A stretch of 64,000 nt of DNA from Silene latifolia (taxonomy: Eukaryota; Streptophyta; Magnoliopsida; Caryophyllales; Caryophyllaceae), in NCBI RefSeq assembly GCF_048544455.1, contig NC_133535.1:83514120-83578119 (forward strand). Reading direction: 5' to 3'. Position 1 is the stretch's first letter, and each line of letters opens with the position of its first letter. Below, piece by piece: positions 41,958-53,481 of this stretch. Below the pieces are notes generated by a model. It did not search any database and was not told the DNA's origin. It was given only the letters and a program-made list of their open reading frames with translations. The translations under genes were made by a program, and so were the position numbers.

Positions 41958-43175
41958 AGTAGTCGTTGCCTACCACGACATTAGTGTCAATTAGTTTGAA
42001 TTCTTGGTAGGCAATTGGATATGGTGGAGTCACAATGGAGGAGGAGGAAGAGGGCTTGGCATGCGATTCCCTATGTTGCTTCATAATCATTTCAACTTCA
42101 TCAGAGACGAGTAGTAGGTAGTTTGGACTACGGACGGTGATGCGGCATATCTTGCTAGGCAAGATGAAGGACTTAGCTTCTTTGGTGAGCCACTCATACT
42201 TGTTATCAAGATTATCATTCTTGATCCAATGGAATTTGTTGATCATAGTGGCCATATCTAGAAATTTTCCTCCTTTAACCGGTTTGTATTTTTGTCTTTG
42301 TTGAAATCCGGGTTAAAGTGCTTGGATAACCATGTTACTAAGCCTCCGTTTATAATAAACATCACTCCTTCTTTCCCATTATCAATTTCAAGCCACCGAT
42401 CAAGTAAAAGTTATAGGATGTTATATTCTTTGGTGAACTTTTTATTTATATTCATGGTAGACTCAAGGTAGATAAAATCAAGCTCGGTAAAGTGATTGGT
42501 GCCTTTTCTTGCAATCAAAGTGTTGCCCACAAACTTGTGCCACACTCTTATGCCCGGATGGTGGACATATAGAACATGGCACTCCCGGAAAGGGTCAAAC
42601 TTTCGCCCGGTAATCGATTTCCAAAGGGGTGCGGCATCATATTTTAAAGGCTTCTTATCATAATGATAATGTCGTAAAAGACCAAACACTTCACCAAACT
42701 CACCCAAGGTCATTCTTGTGCTCTTGTTCTGAAGGCGGAATTCAACATATTTTTGAGCCTCTAACTTAAGCACCTTCAAGGAGCTTATGAACTCCATGGT
42801 AAGTGAAGGGTAAGTCAATTATTGCATTTCAAAGAGGGTAAGCAATTTCATGGACTCGAAAAATGTCTTAGTTCTCCCAAGCACACCCAATTTGTCTAAG
42901 GCATCTTCACAAATAAACTTGGTAGCTATAATGGTCTTCTTAGTAAGGGATAAAAATGCATTCCTATGAGCATCGGTTAAGAAAGTTACCTCCGGAAAAT
43001 TTTGCAATTGTTATATAACCGGAGTAGGTGTAGCTTCCTCAATAGGAGTTGCAATCTCTTGGATGTCCATCCTTGGTTGATGCACTACCAAACCCTTTGA
43101 GGCAAAAAGAGCTTATTGCCTTTTGGATAAATTTGAGGTTTTGGGTGCCTTGTTTCCGCCTTTTGTTCTTGCCAT
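41958..43175 (-). pseudogene. ORF2 of element D, N-terminal and central part
   Basis: The ATG at 43175 opens MARTKGGNKAPK, a basic start like that of C. The core is well kept: FPEVTFLTDAHRN, FICEDALDKLG, LTMEFISSLKV, VEFRLQNKSTRMTLGEFGEVFGL, APLWKSITGRKFDPFRECHVLYVHHPGIRVWHKFVGNT. Then, after a frameshift, DNKYEWLTKEAKSFILPSKICRITVRSPNYLL and VTPPYPIAYQEFK. Stops lie near 43110, 43010 and 42817 (the last shared with C). It is split at 41958 by element C and resumes at 30807. Confidence 0.78.
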
Positions 43176-43535
43176 GTTGTTCTCCTTCTCAAATTTGTAT
43201 CAACAAACCAATATTGTGCTTGAATGCTCCTTGTTTCCTCAAGCTTTAATCAATTCCCAATCAATTTTAGGATTTTCGAATTTGTACCCAAACCCTATAA
43301 AATTGATTCAATTTGTGAGGATTTTGATGTGTAGATGGTCTTTTGTTGATAAAGGAGTGATTTAATCTTGATTTGAGGAAGTTTTGTCTTGATGGTGTTG
43401 AATTTGGTTGAGAAATTTTTATTTTTGAATGAGTGGATTGAGGGTTTTGAGGGAGAAAGGATGTGTGTTGTGTTTGTAAAAGATAGAAATGATATGAAGA
43501 AGGAGAGGTGAATCCCGTGTTTTCATTAAGTAGAA

Positions 43536-43932
43536 GCTCGGGACGCTCGACTTCAAGAAGGGACGCTCGGATCCTCAGTCAGTGCACTCTGAAATTTCCA
43601 ACTCGTGCTGGGACGCACGGATTCTGCTCTGGACTAGCGGATTTCTGCTGGGGACGCTCATATCCACCTGGGCACGCTCGGATTTACGAACAACGTTGAC
43701 TCATAATTTTGAAGCTTGCCAGGACGCGCAGATCCTTGCCAAGACGAGCGGCTCAAAGTCTAGTACGGGCGTCTTGAATATGATATGTTCAGATTTTGTA
43801 ATAGACCCCTTTCCTCAATTCCAGCATTCCAAAAACTCGCGTCCTATGGCCAGGACGCTCGGATGCTCCTCTGGGACGCCCGAATTGTCAGCAGCGTAAG
43901 CGGATTACCTCCTGGGACGCTCGGATTTACCT
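43536..43932. repeat. GGACGCTCGGAT motif array upstream of ORF2 (element D)
   Basis: About 15 units occur on either strand: GGGACGCTCGGA, GGACGCACGGATT, AAGACGAGCGG. They lie between the gag-protease tail and ORF2, as in B and C. Confidence 0.9.
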
Positions 43933-44259
43933 CTGTACCCACGCGCTCAGTTCTGGCCGTGGGGATCTCCTTTCCTAAGTCATCCTTTCTTCATTTCCTT
44001 TGTTGAATATTGTGGGTGCATACGAAGGCTTGGTTCGCCTAGGCATTTGGTATCCCCACAGTAGATCAAACACTACATCTCAAAACACGTTAAAATACCT
44101 CACTTTCTCGCATGTCGAAAATCTTGCAAAGCATGAAATTGCAAATCCAAAAGTGACAAAAATGCAATAAAGGAAATAAAATGCTAGTTAAAGGGTTAGA
44201 ATATTTACAAATGGTGGTTTAGGGAGGACTCCTCCAAACTCTCATTCTTTGATGAGGCG

Positions 44260-47125
44260 TCAAGGGGGCAAAACCAAGGTGTTGTTGATGTTGCTCAACA
44301 CCTTGTTGAAGTAGTCGAAGGTTTGTTCAATTTCATTATAAAGATCTTGCATAGATCTTTGCACATTGTGTTTTTCATGGTGGTGACCCATGTCAAAGTT
44401 ATGACAAGGATCAACAAAGCCTTGGTCTAAGGTCATAGCATTGCCAATGTAGGGATTGACTAATCCTTCAAATTCGCCATCCCATAGACCACAAACTTCA
44501 CTAGCTTGTTCCCCAGTGGTATCATGAGTTGACAAGAGCAACTCTTCTTCCTTGTTGTTATGGCCAATGAGGCCTTCTTCGTTGCTTGTCATAATTGGTG
44601 ATGAGCTCTTCAAGCTTTCATTGTTGAGGAAATTTTCTTGCTCTCCGGATAGAGCATCTTGAAGGTTATCCACTTTCTTCTTCCATATGGGTGGTGTTTC
44701 TTTACCCACAGCTTGATCTTTGCATAGAAATTCTAACTTCTTCCTATCACTTTCTTGGCTATAGTGATCGACCATGAAACATATCTCATGTTGTCAGGGA
44801 GCTCTTATTATTTTATCAAGATTGAAAGTGATTGTCTCATCCCCCACTTCAAATATGATCTCTCTATATTTCACATCAATTACCGCTCCCGCGGTATGCA
44901 AGAAAGGTTTTCCTAAAATGATAGGAATGTTGGAATCCTCCTCCATGTCTGCAATGACAAAATCTACCGGGATGAAGAATTTGCCAATTCTCACAGGCAC
45001 ATCTTCCCATATCCCTAAAGGTATCTTTGTTGATCGATCCGCCATTTTAAGAGTAATGTTGGTGCATTTGAACTCTCCCATTCCTAGTATCTTGCACACC
45101 GAGTATGGCATGACAATTACATATGCTCTAAGGTCACATAATGCTTTGTTGATTGTAGTGTCGTCAATGGTGCATGGAATAGAGAAACTTTCCGGATCTT
45201 TGAGTTTTGGAGGGGAATCCCTTGTAGAATAGCACTACTCACTTTGGTAAAGGCAATAGTCTCTATCTTTCAGATGGATTTCTTCTTGGTAAGAATGTCC
45301 TTCATGTATTTTGCATAGGCCGGAACATGATTGATCAATTCCGTGAATGGGATTGAGACTTCTAAGTTCTTCACAATTTCCATGAACTTTCCAAGTTGCT
45401 CATCAAACTTAGGCTTAGCTTGACGACTTGGGAATGGAAGTCTAATCACAATATGCTCTTTCTCCTTAGCCTTCTCTTCATTCTTCTTCTTTGAAACTTC
45501 ATTGGTGGTGGGTTCTTCTTCCTTAGAGTTCTCCACAACACTTTGATTGTCACTAGCATCCACAACATCTTCATCAATTGGCCTCTTCGGCCCTTTATAC
45601 CTTATACCACTCCTCAAATGGATGGCACTCACCGTTTCATATCTTGGAGGGTTACCTTAATGTGGTAATTGCCCCTTTTGTCTTTGAGAGCTAGAAGATG
45701 CTAATTGAGTCATTTGGGTTTCTAGCATCTTGGTGTGGGATTGATGGTGATATCTTTGGCTTGGCTATCTTTATGCATTTGGGCGAAAAATTCCTGTTGG
45801 TTCTTTTGCATTTGGAGGACCGCTTTTTGAACATCAAAGCCTTGGTCATTGGATTGATTGTATGAAGGTTTATTTTGATAACTTTGTCTTTGGTTGTAAA
45901 AGGGTCTTTGAGCATTATTTCCCATTGGAGGTGGGGTTTATGTTGGTTAGGGGTTTTGAACATTTTGGCGCTTGTATGAAAGATTTGGATGAAATTTGGT
46001 ATTCTCATTATAGTAGTTGGAATAAGGGGTACTACTCTTGTATGCTTGGAAAGCATTAACTTGTTCATTTGTTCCCCTACATACTCCACTTGGAATTGAG
46101 GATGATGCCACCATAGCATTAACATGTTTTTTGGGAGATTTGGAAGCTTCATCAAGCTTAGTTATGGCCTTCTCAAACTTCAAATTGATGGTGTCAATAT
46201 GAGCACTTAGTTGAGCACCCAATTATATGATAGAATCTACCCCATGCCTTCCTCCTCTAGTAGCCTTTCGAGGCCTACTATACTGTGAATGATGAACCGC
46301 CATCTCTTCGATTTTGGCCCATGTTTGATTGTCATCAATTTCGGTAAACATCCCATTGGATCCCATATTGAGAACATTGCGGGAATTTTCATATAAACCG
46401 TTCCAAAATTGTTGCATAAGGAACCACTCACTAAGCCTATGGTGTGGACAAGAATGACAAGTGTCCTTAAATCTCTCTCATGCTTCATACAATGATTCTT
46501 CATCCCTTTGCTTAAACCCGGTGATTTGGGCTCTTAACATATTGGTCTTGTCCGGAGGATAGAATTTCTTGTAAAAATCAAGTGCTAGCTTCTTCCATGA
46601 ATCAATACCAAGGGTAGCCTTGTCGAGGCTCTTCAACAATTGCTTTGCGGCACCGATCAAAGAAAAAGGAAACAATACCCATCAGATTAGTTCTTGAGTA
46701 ACTCCGGTTTGAGAAATCGCATTACAATAGTCACAAAAAGTCTCCATAAGTGAATGAGGGTCTTCATTAGGCATCCCTCCAAATTAAATTCTCTCAACTA
46801 ATTGTATGAATGCGGATTTGGCAATGAAATTACCGGTTAAATATGGTGGTGTAGGAGTACCATTTGGTAGGTTCTCCTCGGTTGGTATGGAATGTGATGA
46901 AAATTTAGGCATTGTGGGTTGATTTTGTGGTAGGTTTTGTATTGGGTTATCCTCTCCTTCTCTTGCAAAAGGGTTGGTGAACTCAATGTTATTTGGTTGA
47001 ATATCCACAATCTCACCAATACCTACAACTCTTGAAGTACCTCTAGCAACTCTTCTATTGTTGGTTAAGGTCCTTTCAGTCTCGAAATCAATGGTTAATA
47101 GATTACCTTGTGATCTCCTAGTCAT
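44260..47125 (-). pseudogene. Gag-protease of element D with pol-replacing tail, broken
   Basis: The ATG at 47125 opens MTRRSQGNLLTIDFETERTL. The gag domain is recognisable (FPFSLIGAAKQLLKSLDKATLG, AQITGFKQRDEESLYEA) with stops near 46785, 46676, 46480 and 46223. The zinc knuckle is missing: SGVC runs straight into RGTNEQVNAFQAYK (about 46078). The protease core reads DLRAYVIVMP near 45125 where C has DLGASVSVMP, so the active site is lost. The tail, 44775-44260 (EVCGLWDGEFEGLVNPYIGNA, FDYFNKVLSNINNTLVLPP), is conserved with C. A dead copy. Confidence 0.82.
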
Positions 47126-47241
47126 GCAAAATATCAAACAACTCGAAAACAATTAGAACAACCTTGAGGAGATTGACTTCCTCAAGGTAAACAAAGACAC
47201 AACTAAAAACAATTAATGAAAATCAAATCAATTGAACACCG

Positions 47242-47259
47242 TCCCCAGCAACGGCGCCA
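47242..47259 (-). other. Primer binding site of element D, tRNA-Asp type
   Basis: On the minus strand TGGCGCCGTTGCTGGGGA, five bases after the LTR end. Confidence 0.87.
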
Positions 47260-47264
47260 TTTTT

Positions 47265-48992
47265 TGTTCGGTTCAAACTCATCGTCAAAAGCTACCAACC
47301 AAAACAATATTTATAACTTCACAAACTACTCTTAGTAAAGAGGTAAGTAAAGGTCGGATCCCAAGGGACGGGTATTGATGTAGGATTCTCAATTGCAAAT
47401 AGCTATGTCTTAGTGTGACACAATTTGGGTTGAGGTGATGTGTAATCTAAACTAATCAAAAAAATGAAAGTAATGTAAAGACAACAAAGCAAAGCAATTA
47501 AAAGGAGTTTGTAAACAAATGATTAAAAGCACTAGGGTGTCATGGGTTCATAGGGGATTCCTCGGAGTAGATCATACAAACATGTTCTCAATTAGATGCA
47601 AGCATTTATTGATGTGATGGGATCGAGTTAGTGTATATCTTACAATCCCTAAGAAGGTTTGGGTCCCGGAGCCGAGTCATCTAGACTGTACAACACCTAC
47701 AAGTCGACTTAATCCTTCCTATACAACTCTGTGCATGGTCTAATGAGGCTCGAGTTGGTTTATATCTTACAAGCCTCATTGAAGAGATAAGGGATGGATA
47801 AAAAAAATGCAAGGATTCATAGGCCCACATTTCATCAAACATAACATGTGCATAAGTTGAAATCACAACAAACAAGCAAATTAATTATGAAAACATATTA
47901 GATTAAGCATAGATCAATCCCCATGTTTGTTTCCCCTAATTCCCCATCAACCCTAGCTAAAGAACTACTCACTCATGATCAAGTTTAGTATGCTAATAAG
48001 GTAGTCAATCATACTAACAAAGAAAGACATGAAGAATAAATGAAAGTGATTAACAATAATTAAACAAAGTTAAAGAAGAATTATACCTATGAAGATGATT
48101 CCAAATAATAAAGCAAAGAATAATAGAAGTACTTGATGATTGATGGAAGGTTATCAATCCTCCAAATAAACTCAAATAATCTTTTAATTACCCAAAGAAA
48201 AGGAAGAACAATAGAGAAATTAAGGAAAGATTAAGATGTGATTAATACTGAGAAATGTATTACAACTAAATTAAGACTAATTTAAGAAGAGATTAAAATT
48301 ACATTAAGGATTGATTGAGAGATGATGCTAATCTAGGTAGTACAAAGGAGTATTTATACTAATGATTAGGTACAAGGATTAGGGTTCCTAAGGGCTTAAA
48401 TGACTATTAAGACCCTAAGAAAACTTGAGGAAATGCTACTCCCGAGGGAACTACGCGGATCCTCGTTGCTAGTCCTGCCACGATCTGCTTGTCCTTTTCT
48501 GTGGCACATCCCGTTCTGTCTTGGGATCCGCTCGGATCAGGGAGGGAACGCTCGGATCCTGGCGCTTCAACCTGCTCGTCCTGAGATCAAGCCGCTCGGA
48601 TCCTTGTAGTGTGGTACGCTCGGATTGTGCTCGGGCCGCTCGGATCCTTGGGCAGAGTCATTTTCTTCTTTAGCTCCTTAAGAATCCGCAAGGATCGTGT
48701 TGGGGATGCAAGGATCTTTTCATCATTTCATCATTTCCCATTTCACTTTATTTATCTACTTAGGCCTCTAGTGGCAGTCTTCTCTTTGATGCTTGGTAAT
48801 TAGATGCGATCCATTTAGCTCCATTTCGCCTCATAAATGCAAGGTTAGTCATCCTTTCCTACCAAGGAGACAAAACCTCAAAGAATATACAAAATGGGAA
48901 ACTAAAGATAATAAATGACCCAAATATGTGCTATAAAGCATGGGAACGAGGTTAATTTAGGGACTAAATGTGCTCAAATATGAATCACATCA
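47265..48992 (-). repeat. 5' LTR of element D
   Basis: The LTR is 1728 bp on the minus strand, TGATGTGATTCATATTTGAG...GAACCGAACA. The array lies at 48482-48650 and a TATA box (minus AGTATAAATA) at 48351-48360. It abuts a partial LTR of E on the right. Confidence 0.88.
48482..48650. repeat. GATCCGCTCGGATC motif array in the LTR of D
   Basis: Units include GATCCGCTCGGATC, GAACGCTCGGATCC, AAGCCGCTCGGATCC, GTACGCTCGGATT and GGGCCGCTCGGATCC. It lies about 120 bp upstream of the TATA box, on the minus strand. Confidence 0.9.
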
Positions 48993-49348
48993 CCCATCAT
49001 AACAATAAGTGCTTGTTTTTAATTGAGAACATGTTTGTATGATCTATTTCCATGAATCCCCTATAAACCCATGACACCCTACTGCTTTTAGTCAATTGTT
49101 TACAAACCCCTTTAATTGCTTTACCTTGTTTTCATTAATTTACATTCATCTTGTTGATTAGTCTAGATTACACTTCATCTCAACCCAATTTGTGACACCC
49201 TAAGACATAGCTACTTGAAATTGAAAATCCTACATCAATACCCGTCCCTTGGGATCCGACCTTTACTTACCTCTTTACTAAGAGTAGTTTGTGAAGTTAT
49301 AAATATTGTTTTGGTTGATAGCTTTGACGACGAGACTACATCACACCA
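48993..49348 (+). repeat. Partial LTR of element E
   Basis: It is the 3' end (about 356 bp) of an LTR of the B/D type, ending TCACACCA before a PBS. The first 1.37 kb is missing where D begins. Confidence 0.8.
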
Positions 49349-49352
49349 AAAA

Positions 49353-49370
49353 TAGCGTCGTTGCCGGGGA
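49353..49370 (+). other. Primer binding site of element E, mutated
   Basis: TAGCGTCGTTGCCGGGGA. The first bases are TAG where other copies have TGG. Confidence 0.75.
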
Positions 49371-49486
49371 CGGTGTTCAATTGATTTGGTTTTCGTAAAT
49401 TTTTTTTAGTTGTGTCTTTCTTTAACTTGGGGAAGTCAATCTCCTCAAGGTTGTTCTAATTGTTTTTAAGTTGTTTGATATTTTGC

Positions 49487-50602
49487 ATAACTAGGAGATC
49501 ACAAGGTAATTTACTACCTATTGATTTCGAGATTGAAAGGACCTTAACCAACAATAGAAGAGTTGCTAGAGGTACTTCAAGCATTGTAGGTATTGGTGAG
49601 ATTATGGATATACAACCAAATAACATTGAGTTTGTCAACCCTTTTGCAAGAGAAGAAGAGGATAACCCAATTCAAAACCAACCACAAAATCAACCCACAA
49701 TGCCTAAATTTTCATCACATTCTGTACCAACCGAGGAGAACCTACCAAATGGTACTCCTACACCACCACATTTAACCGGTAATTTTATTGCCAAATCCGC
49801 ATTCATACAACTAGTTGAGAGAAGTGAATTTGGAGAGATACCTAGTGAAGACGCTCATTCACATATGGAAATTTTTTGCGATAATTGTGATGCAATTTCT
49901 CAAACCTGAGTTACTCAAGACCAATTATGTTGGGTATTGTTTCCTTTTTCTTTGATCGGTACAGCAAAGCAATGGTTGAAGATCCTAGACAAGGCTACCC
50001 TTGTTATTGATTCATGGAGGAAGCTAGCACTTTCATTCTATATGAAATTGTATCCTTGGGAGAAGACTAATATGTTGAGAGCCCAAATCACCGGGTTCAA
50101 GCAAAGGGATGAGGAATTGTTATATGAAGCATGGGAGATATTTAAGGACACTTGTCGTTCTTATCCTCACCATGGGCTTAGTGAGTGGTTCCTAGTTCAA
50201 CAATTTTGGAACGGCCTATATGAAGACTCACTTAATGTGTTCAATATGGGATCCAATGGGATGTTTACCGAAGTCAATGACAATGAAACATGGGCCAAAA
50301 TCGAAGAGATGGTGGTTCATAATTCCCAATATAGTAGGCCTCGAAAGGCCACAAGAGGAGGAAGGCATAAGGTAGATTCCATCACACAATTGGGTGCTCA
50401 ACTAAGTTCTCATATCGACACCATCAATTTAAAGTTTGAGAAGGCCATGGCTAAGCTTGATGAAGCTTCCAAATCACCCAAACAACATGTCAATGCTATG
50501 GTGGCATCATCGTCAAATCCAAGTGGAGTATGTGAGAGTTGTGGAACTTTGGGACATGAGCAAAGTTAATGTAAGGGAACAAATGAGCAAGTGAATGCTT
50601 TG
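49487..50602 (+). pseudogene. gag: Gag of element E, truncated
   Basis: It matches Gag of C and D from TRRSQGNLLPIDFEIERTL. The usual start ATG has become ATA. The gag domain is present (FPFSLIGTAKQWLKILDKATL, AQITGFKQRDEELLYEAWEIFK, TWAKIEEMVVHNSQYSRPRKATRGGRH). The zinc knuckle reads CESCGTLGHEQS and is cut by TAA in place of Glu (50567-50569). A TGA lies at 49907. The sequence stops matching after GTGAATGCTT at 50600, where the Cassandra LTR begins. Confidence 0.82.
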
Positions 50603-50604
50603 CA

Positions 50605-51140
50605 TGTAATACTTCACTGAAGAGAATAGGTTATTCGGGTGTGGTACCCCTTGAAGAGGTCCATTGATAGGCTTAAAATATGACTAGTGCTTAAAGGGAT
50701 TGGAAGTACTACTCATATCAACAAAGTGCACTTTCTTTTCGGGTTATTCATTAAAAAGAACTCCACAGTTAAGCGTGTTTGGCTGAGAGTAGTGTTAGGA
50801 TTGGTGACCTCCAGGGAAGGTTCCCAGGATGCGCATGAGTGACGACAAAATGCGTTGGAAAGGGCCCTTGTTGATCTCTGGGCCATGTACACAGCCTGGC
50901 AAGCTACCGTGAGTGACCGCTCCTGGCCCTATGTTTGGGCCGAGGTGTTAAAAGTGGTGTCAGCACAACCCTGCGACTGTCTGGTGTGCCTATGGTCCGT
51001 AGTACCCGGGTCACCAACCTAGCGGGGGAGGATTATGGGTTTGGCTTGGCTGCGGTCAGATAATGCCAAGCGCAACGGGGATGTTGCGTTCTTTAAGTGG
51101 GGGTGTGTGATACTTCACTGAACCGAATTAGTTATTCGGA
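50605..51140 (+). mobile_element. Cassandra-type TRIM element, 3' end truncated
   Basis: Left LTR about 50605-50952 (TGTAATACTTCACTGAAG...GTGTTA), PBS-like TGGTGTCAGCAC at 50955-50966 (compare tRNA-Met TGGTATCAGAGC), about 140 bp internal DNA, and a PPT AAGTGGGGG at 51095-51103. The start of the right LTR at 51106 (TGTGATACTTCACTGAAC) is cut near 51140 by Tat DNA. The LTR carries a 5S rRNA-like segment, the defining feature of Cassandra. Confidence 0.88.
50757..50825 (+). ncRNA. 5S-rRNA-derived segment in the Cassandra LTR
   Basis: AGAACTCCACAGTTAAGCGT, then a TTGG..GAGAGTAGT stretch and GGTGACCTCC..GGGAAGG, follow the 3' half of plant 5S rRNA. This covers the RNA polymerase III A box (about 50768-50787), intermediate element and C box (about 50798-50820). 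In Cassandra these LTR segments can be transcribed by Pol III. Several mismatches are visible, and this is not a genomic 5S gene. Confidence 0.87.
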
Positions 51141-51195
51141 TCGGTGTGGACACGGGGGGACCACGGGGGCGCTTGGGAACAAGCATTTGCATTTG

Positions 51196-51209
51196 TGGAG
51201 TCACCACCA
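51196..51209 (-). other. PBS-like site next to the Tat LTR of H
   Basis: TGGTGGTGACTCCA on the minus strand, matching 19437-19450 of copy G (one change). Confidence 0.6.
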
Positions 51210-51214
51210 ATTTT

Positions 51215-53481
51215 TGTGGGAAATTGGAACCGTTCGAATACCTCGTGTCATGTCAAGACACAAAGTAGTGACATGAACACTAAGAACTCGTTACCCTTAG
51301 CATTCTATGTCTAGAATGACTCTCGTGGATGCCAATGAACACGGATGTTCACAGAGATCTGGAGTAAGGGGTGAGGGTACGTATTAGGAAGTCCTTTTAT
51401 TGAACACCTAATCCCGCCCGCCTCGATAGCGGCCTTTACTAATGATTAGGGAAATCGTTCGTAATTGATATGTTGTCGATTATATGCATGCAACAAACAA
51501 ACAATAAATTAATCCTAGCATGTGAGATTAAACTAAGTCGGTGAACAAATAATTAACACTCTTTAATGTCGAATTAGGGTTTAGGATTAATTACATGTGA
51601 AAACTAAGTAAATAAATCATACAAAATAAATACAATAAATAAATAAACTGCGATAATTAAACTTACAATAAATTACAATGAGTCAATGATTTACGTCAAA
51701 AATATACTTAAGACGGAGGAATTGAAGAAAAGAAAGGAAAATAAAATAAGGGTTAGAAAATATAGACAACTTAAGGGTGATATTACGATTAATAGTCGAT
51801 TAATTATATAATTAAAGGATTAGGGTCAAGGCAAGAACGGAGTTCAGGGACAGAATTCACCCCGGAATAGGCGCAACATTGTTGCGTCCCTTGGAAAAGG
51901 CGCAGTGGTCACTGCGTCTGTTATTGGGTTGAGTTCTGGCTGTGAAGCCAGAACTGCGAATTGTTAGCATTCGTTGGTGTGTTTAGTGGTGGATTATCGA
52001 CATTAGACTCGAATGAAAGTGATTTAACGTATTAATAACATATGAGACCGTCATAAAAGCAATAAACACGAGTTAAAACGGGTTAAAACGAATTAAGACG
52101 AATTAGGTTCAATTAGGCTAAATTATGAAGGCAGAAATGAATTGAAAACGCGTGAGAAACTTGAAATAAGTGATAAAAACATGTACAAAAGACGAATCTC
52201 AGAAACTTGATATGGACAAATCGAGTCTCTAAAATCCGGGTTTGATTTAATGGCGAAAACCCGCAAATATCGATTATAAGGGATTTAAACCGTAAATAAA
52301 ATATGATTATTATTATTATGAATATATCAGAGTTATTATGTACGAAGAAAATAAGAATAAAAACAAAGAAGACGAAATCAACAAAGAACAGAGGAATAAG
52401 AAGAAAAGAAGGAACTGCGGCAGCCTCTGGAAGAGGCTTAGCAGATGCTGCGACTCTTCGAAGAGGCGCAGCAGTTGCTGCGTTTCTTCTCGACGTCTAC
52501 CCACTGTTAATCCGTAAAAACAGTTTAATAATATGGTTTTAGAAATCGGTTTAAAACATACTTTTGACGTAAATCTTACATGAATTGATACAAAAATAAA
52601 ATACATTAATAAAGATGGGATTTACACCCTCAGACTTACATGTTTGACGAAACGAGATTAACTAAGTTAACGTATAGTGATTGCTCGACTCGAATGTATG
52701 TAGAAAGTGCCCTCGTGAGTGGATTTAGATTAAATTGGATTGATGTGTAGTGGTCAAATTTGTCGATCATGCAACGTGACTGGTACTCAGAATGATATGA
52801 GCTTACGTGGTCGATTGATCAAGCACGTAGGCGTCGAATTCTTAGAGCACGGTCTTAGAATGCAAAGGGAGAAGAGAAGGGCGGGCACTCGCGTGAAAAA
52901 TATGTGGAACGAAGGTCCCTATTAATACTAGAAAATATGGAGAGTTATGGAATGACTCAAACTTTGGAAACAAATCACGAAAAAATCTGAAAATACGGAG
53001 AGAAGAGCTGGGGAAGAGGTGTAGCAGCTGCTGCGATCCTTCGAAGAGACACAGCAAGTATTGCGTCCTTTCCCAGAGGTTTCCTCCTGCGGAAGAAAGA
53101 ATTTCGCGTTTCTTTTATGGAATTGCGGTGGATCTCTACTTCCTTACTCTTTAAAATAAGATTTTCGGGATATATTTTACCAAAAGATATAAAATTAATT
53201 TATGGAATAAATATCCGGAATATTCTAGGACATCCCGACTCGGCATTTTAAACGGTTTATTCGAAAATAAAGCGGTTTTTGACCCGGACTACAAAGGAAC
53301 TCTAATTACTATCAAAACGATCGTATAGGCGTGTAGATGACGACCAAGGGTTAGACACAAGTATTTGAGCTATCACTTGACGATAAACTTACGAACTGTC
53401 ATAAATCGTTCCGTGTACCAAACATGCAGCCCAATCATCACCGGGTGGTTTTGCGGGAGGTGCAGAAATGAGGTATCTATA
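51215..53481 (-). repeat. LTR of Tat/Ogre-type element H
   Basis: The LTR is about 2267 bp. On the minus strand it starts TATAGATACCTCATTTCTG (TG changed to TA) and ends CCCACA. CGCAGCA..TGCTGCG clusters lie at 53009-53075, 52411-52488 and 51866-51930, at the same places as in copy G. The TATA position reads TATTAATA near 52921, weaker than TATAAATA of G. Confidence 0.82.
51866..53075. repeat. Three CGCAGCA/TGCTGCG clusters in the LTR of H
   Basis: Clusters lie at 51866-51930 (GGCGCAACATTGTTGCGTCC), 52411-52488 (CGCAGCAGTTGCTGCG) and 53009-53075 (AGCAGCTGCTGC). The inverted-repeat form persists although bases differ from copy G. Confidence 0.85.

Larger units (their letters stand above)
29280..48992 (-). 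mobile_element. Element D: pol-less Athila-like element, interrupted by C
   Basis: On the minus strand: 5' LTR (48992-47265), PBS (47259-47242), gag-protease (47125 to 44260), motif array, ORF2 (43175-41958, continued at 30807-30450), then 3' UTR to 29280 where the sequence ends against the B LTR. The PPT and 3' LTR are lost. Element C (30808-41957) is inserted in ORF2. No pol lies between the protease and ORF2. Confidence 0.87.

Noticed and set aside
50757-50825. A genomic 5S rRNA gene.
   Set aside because: Only the 3' half is recognisable, with mismatches, and it lies inside a TRIM LTR.
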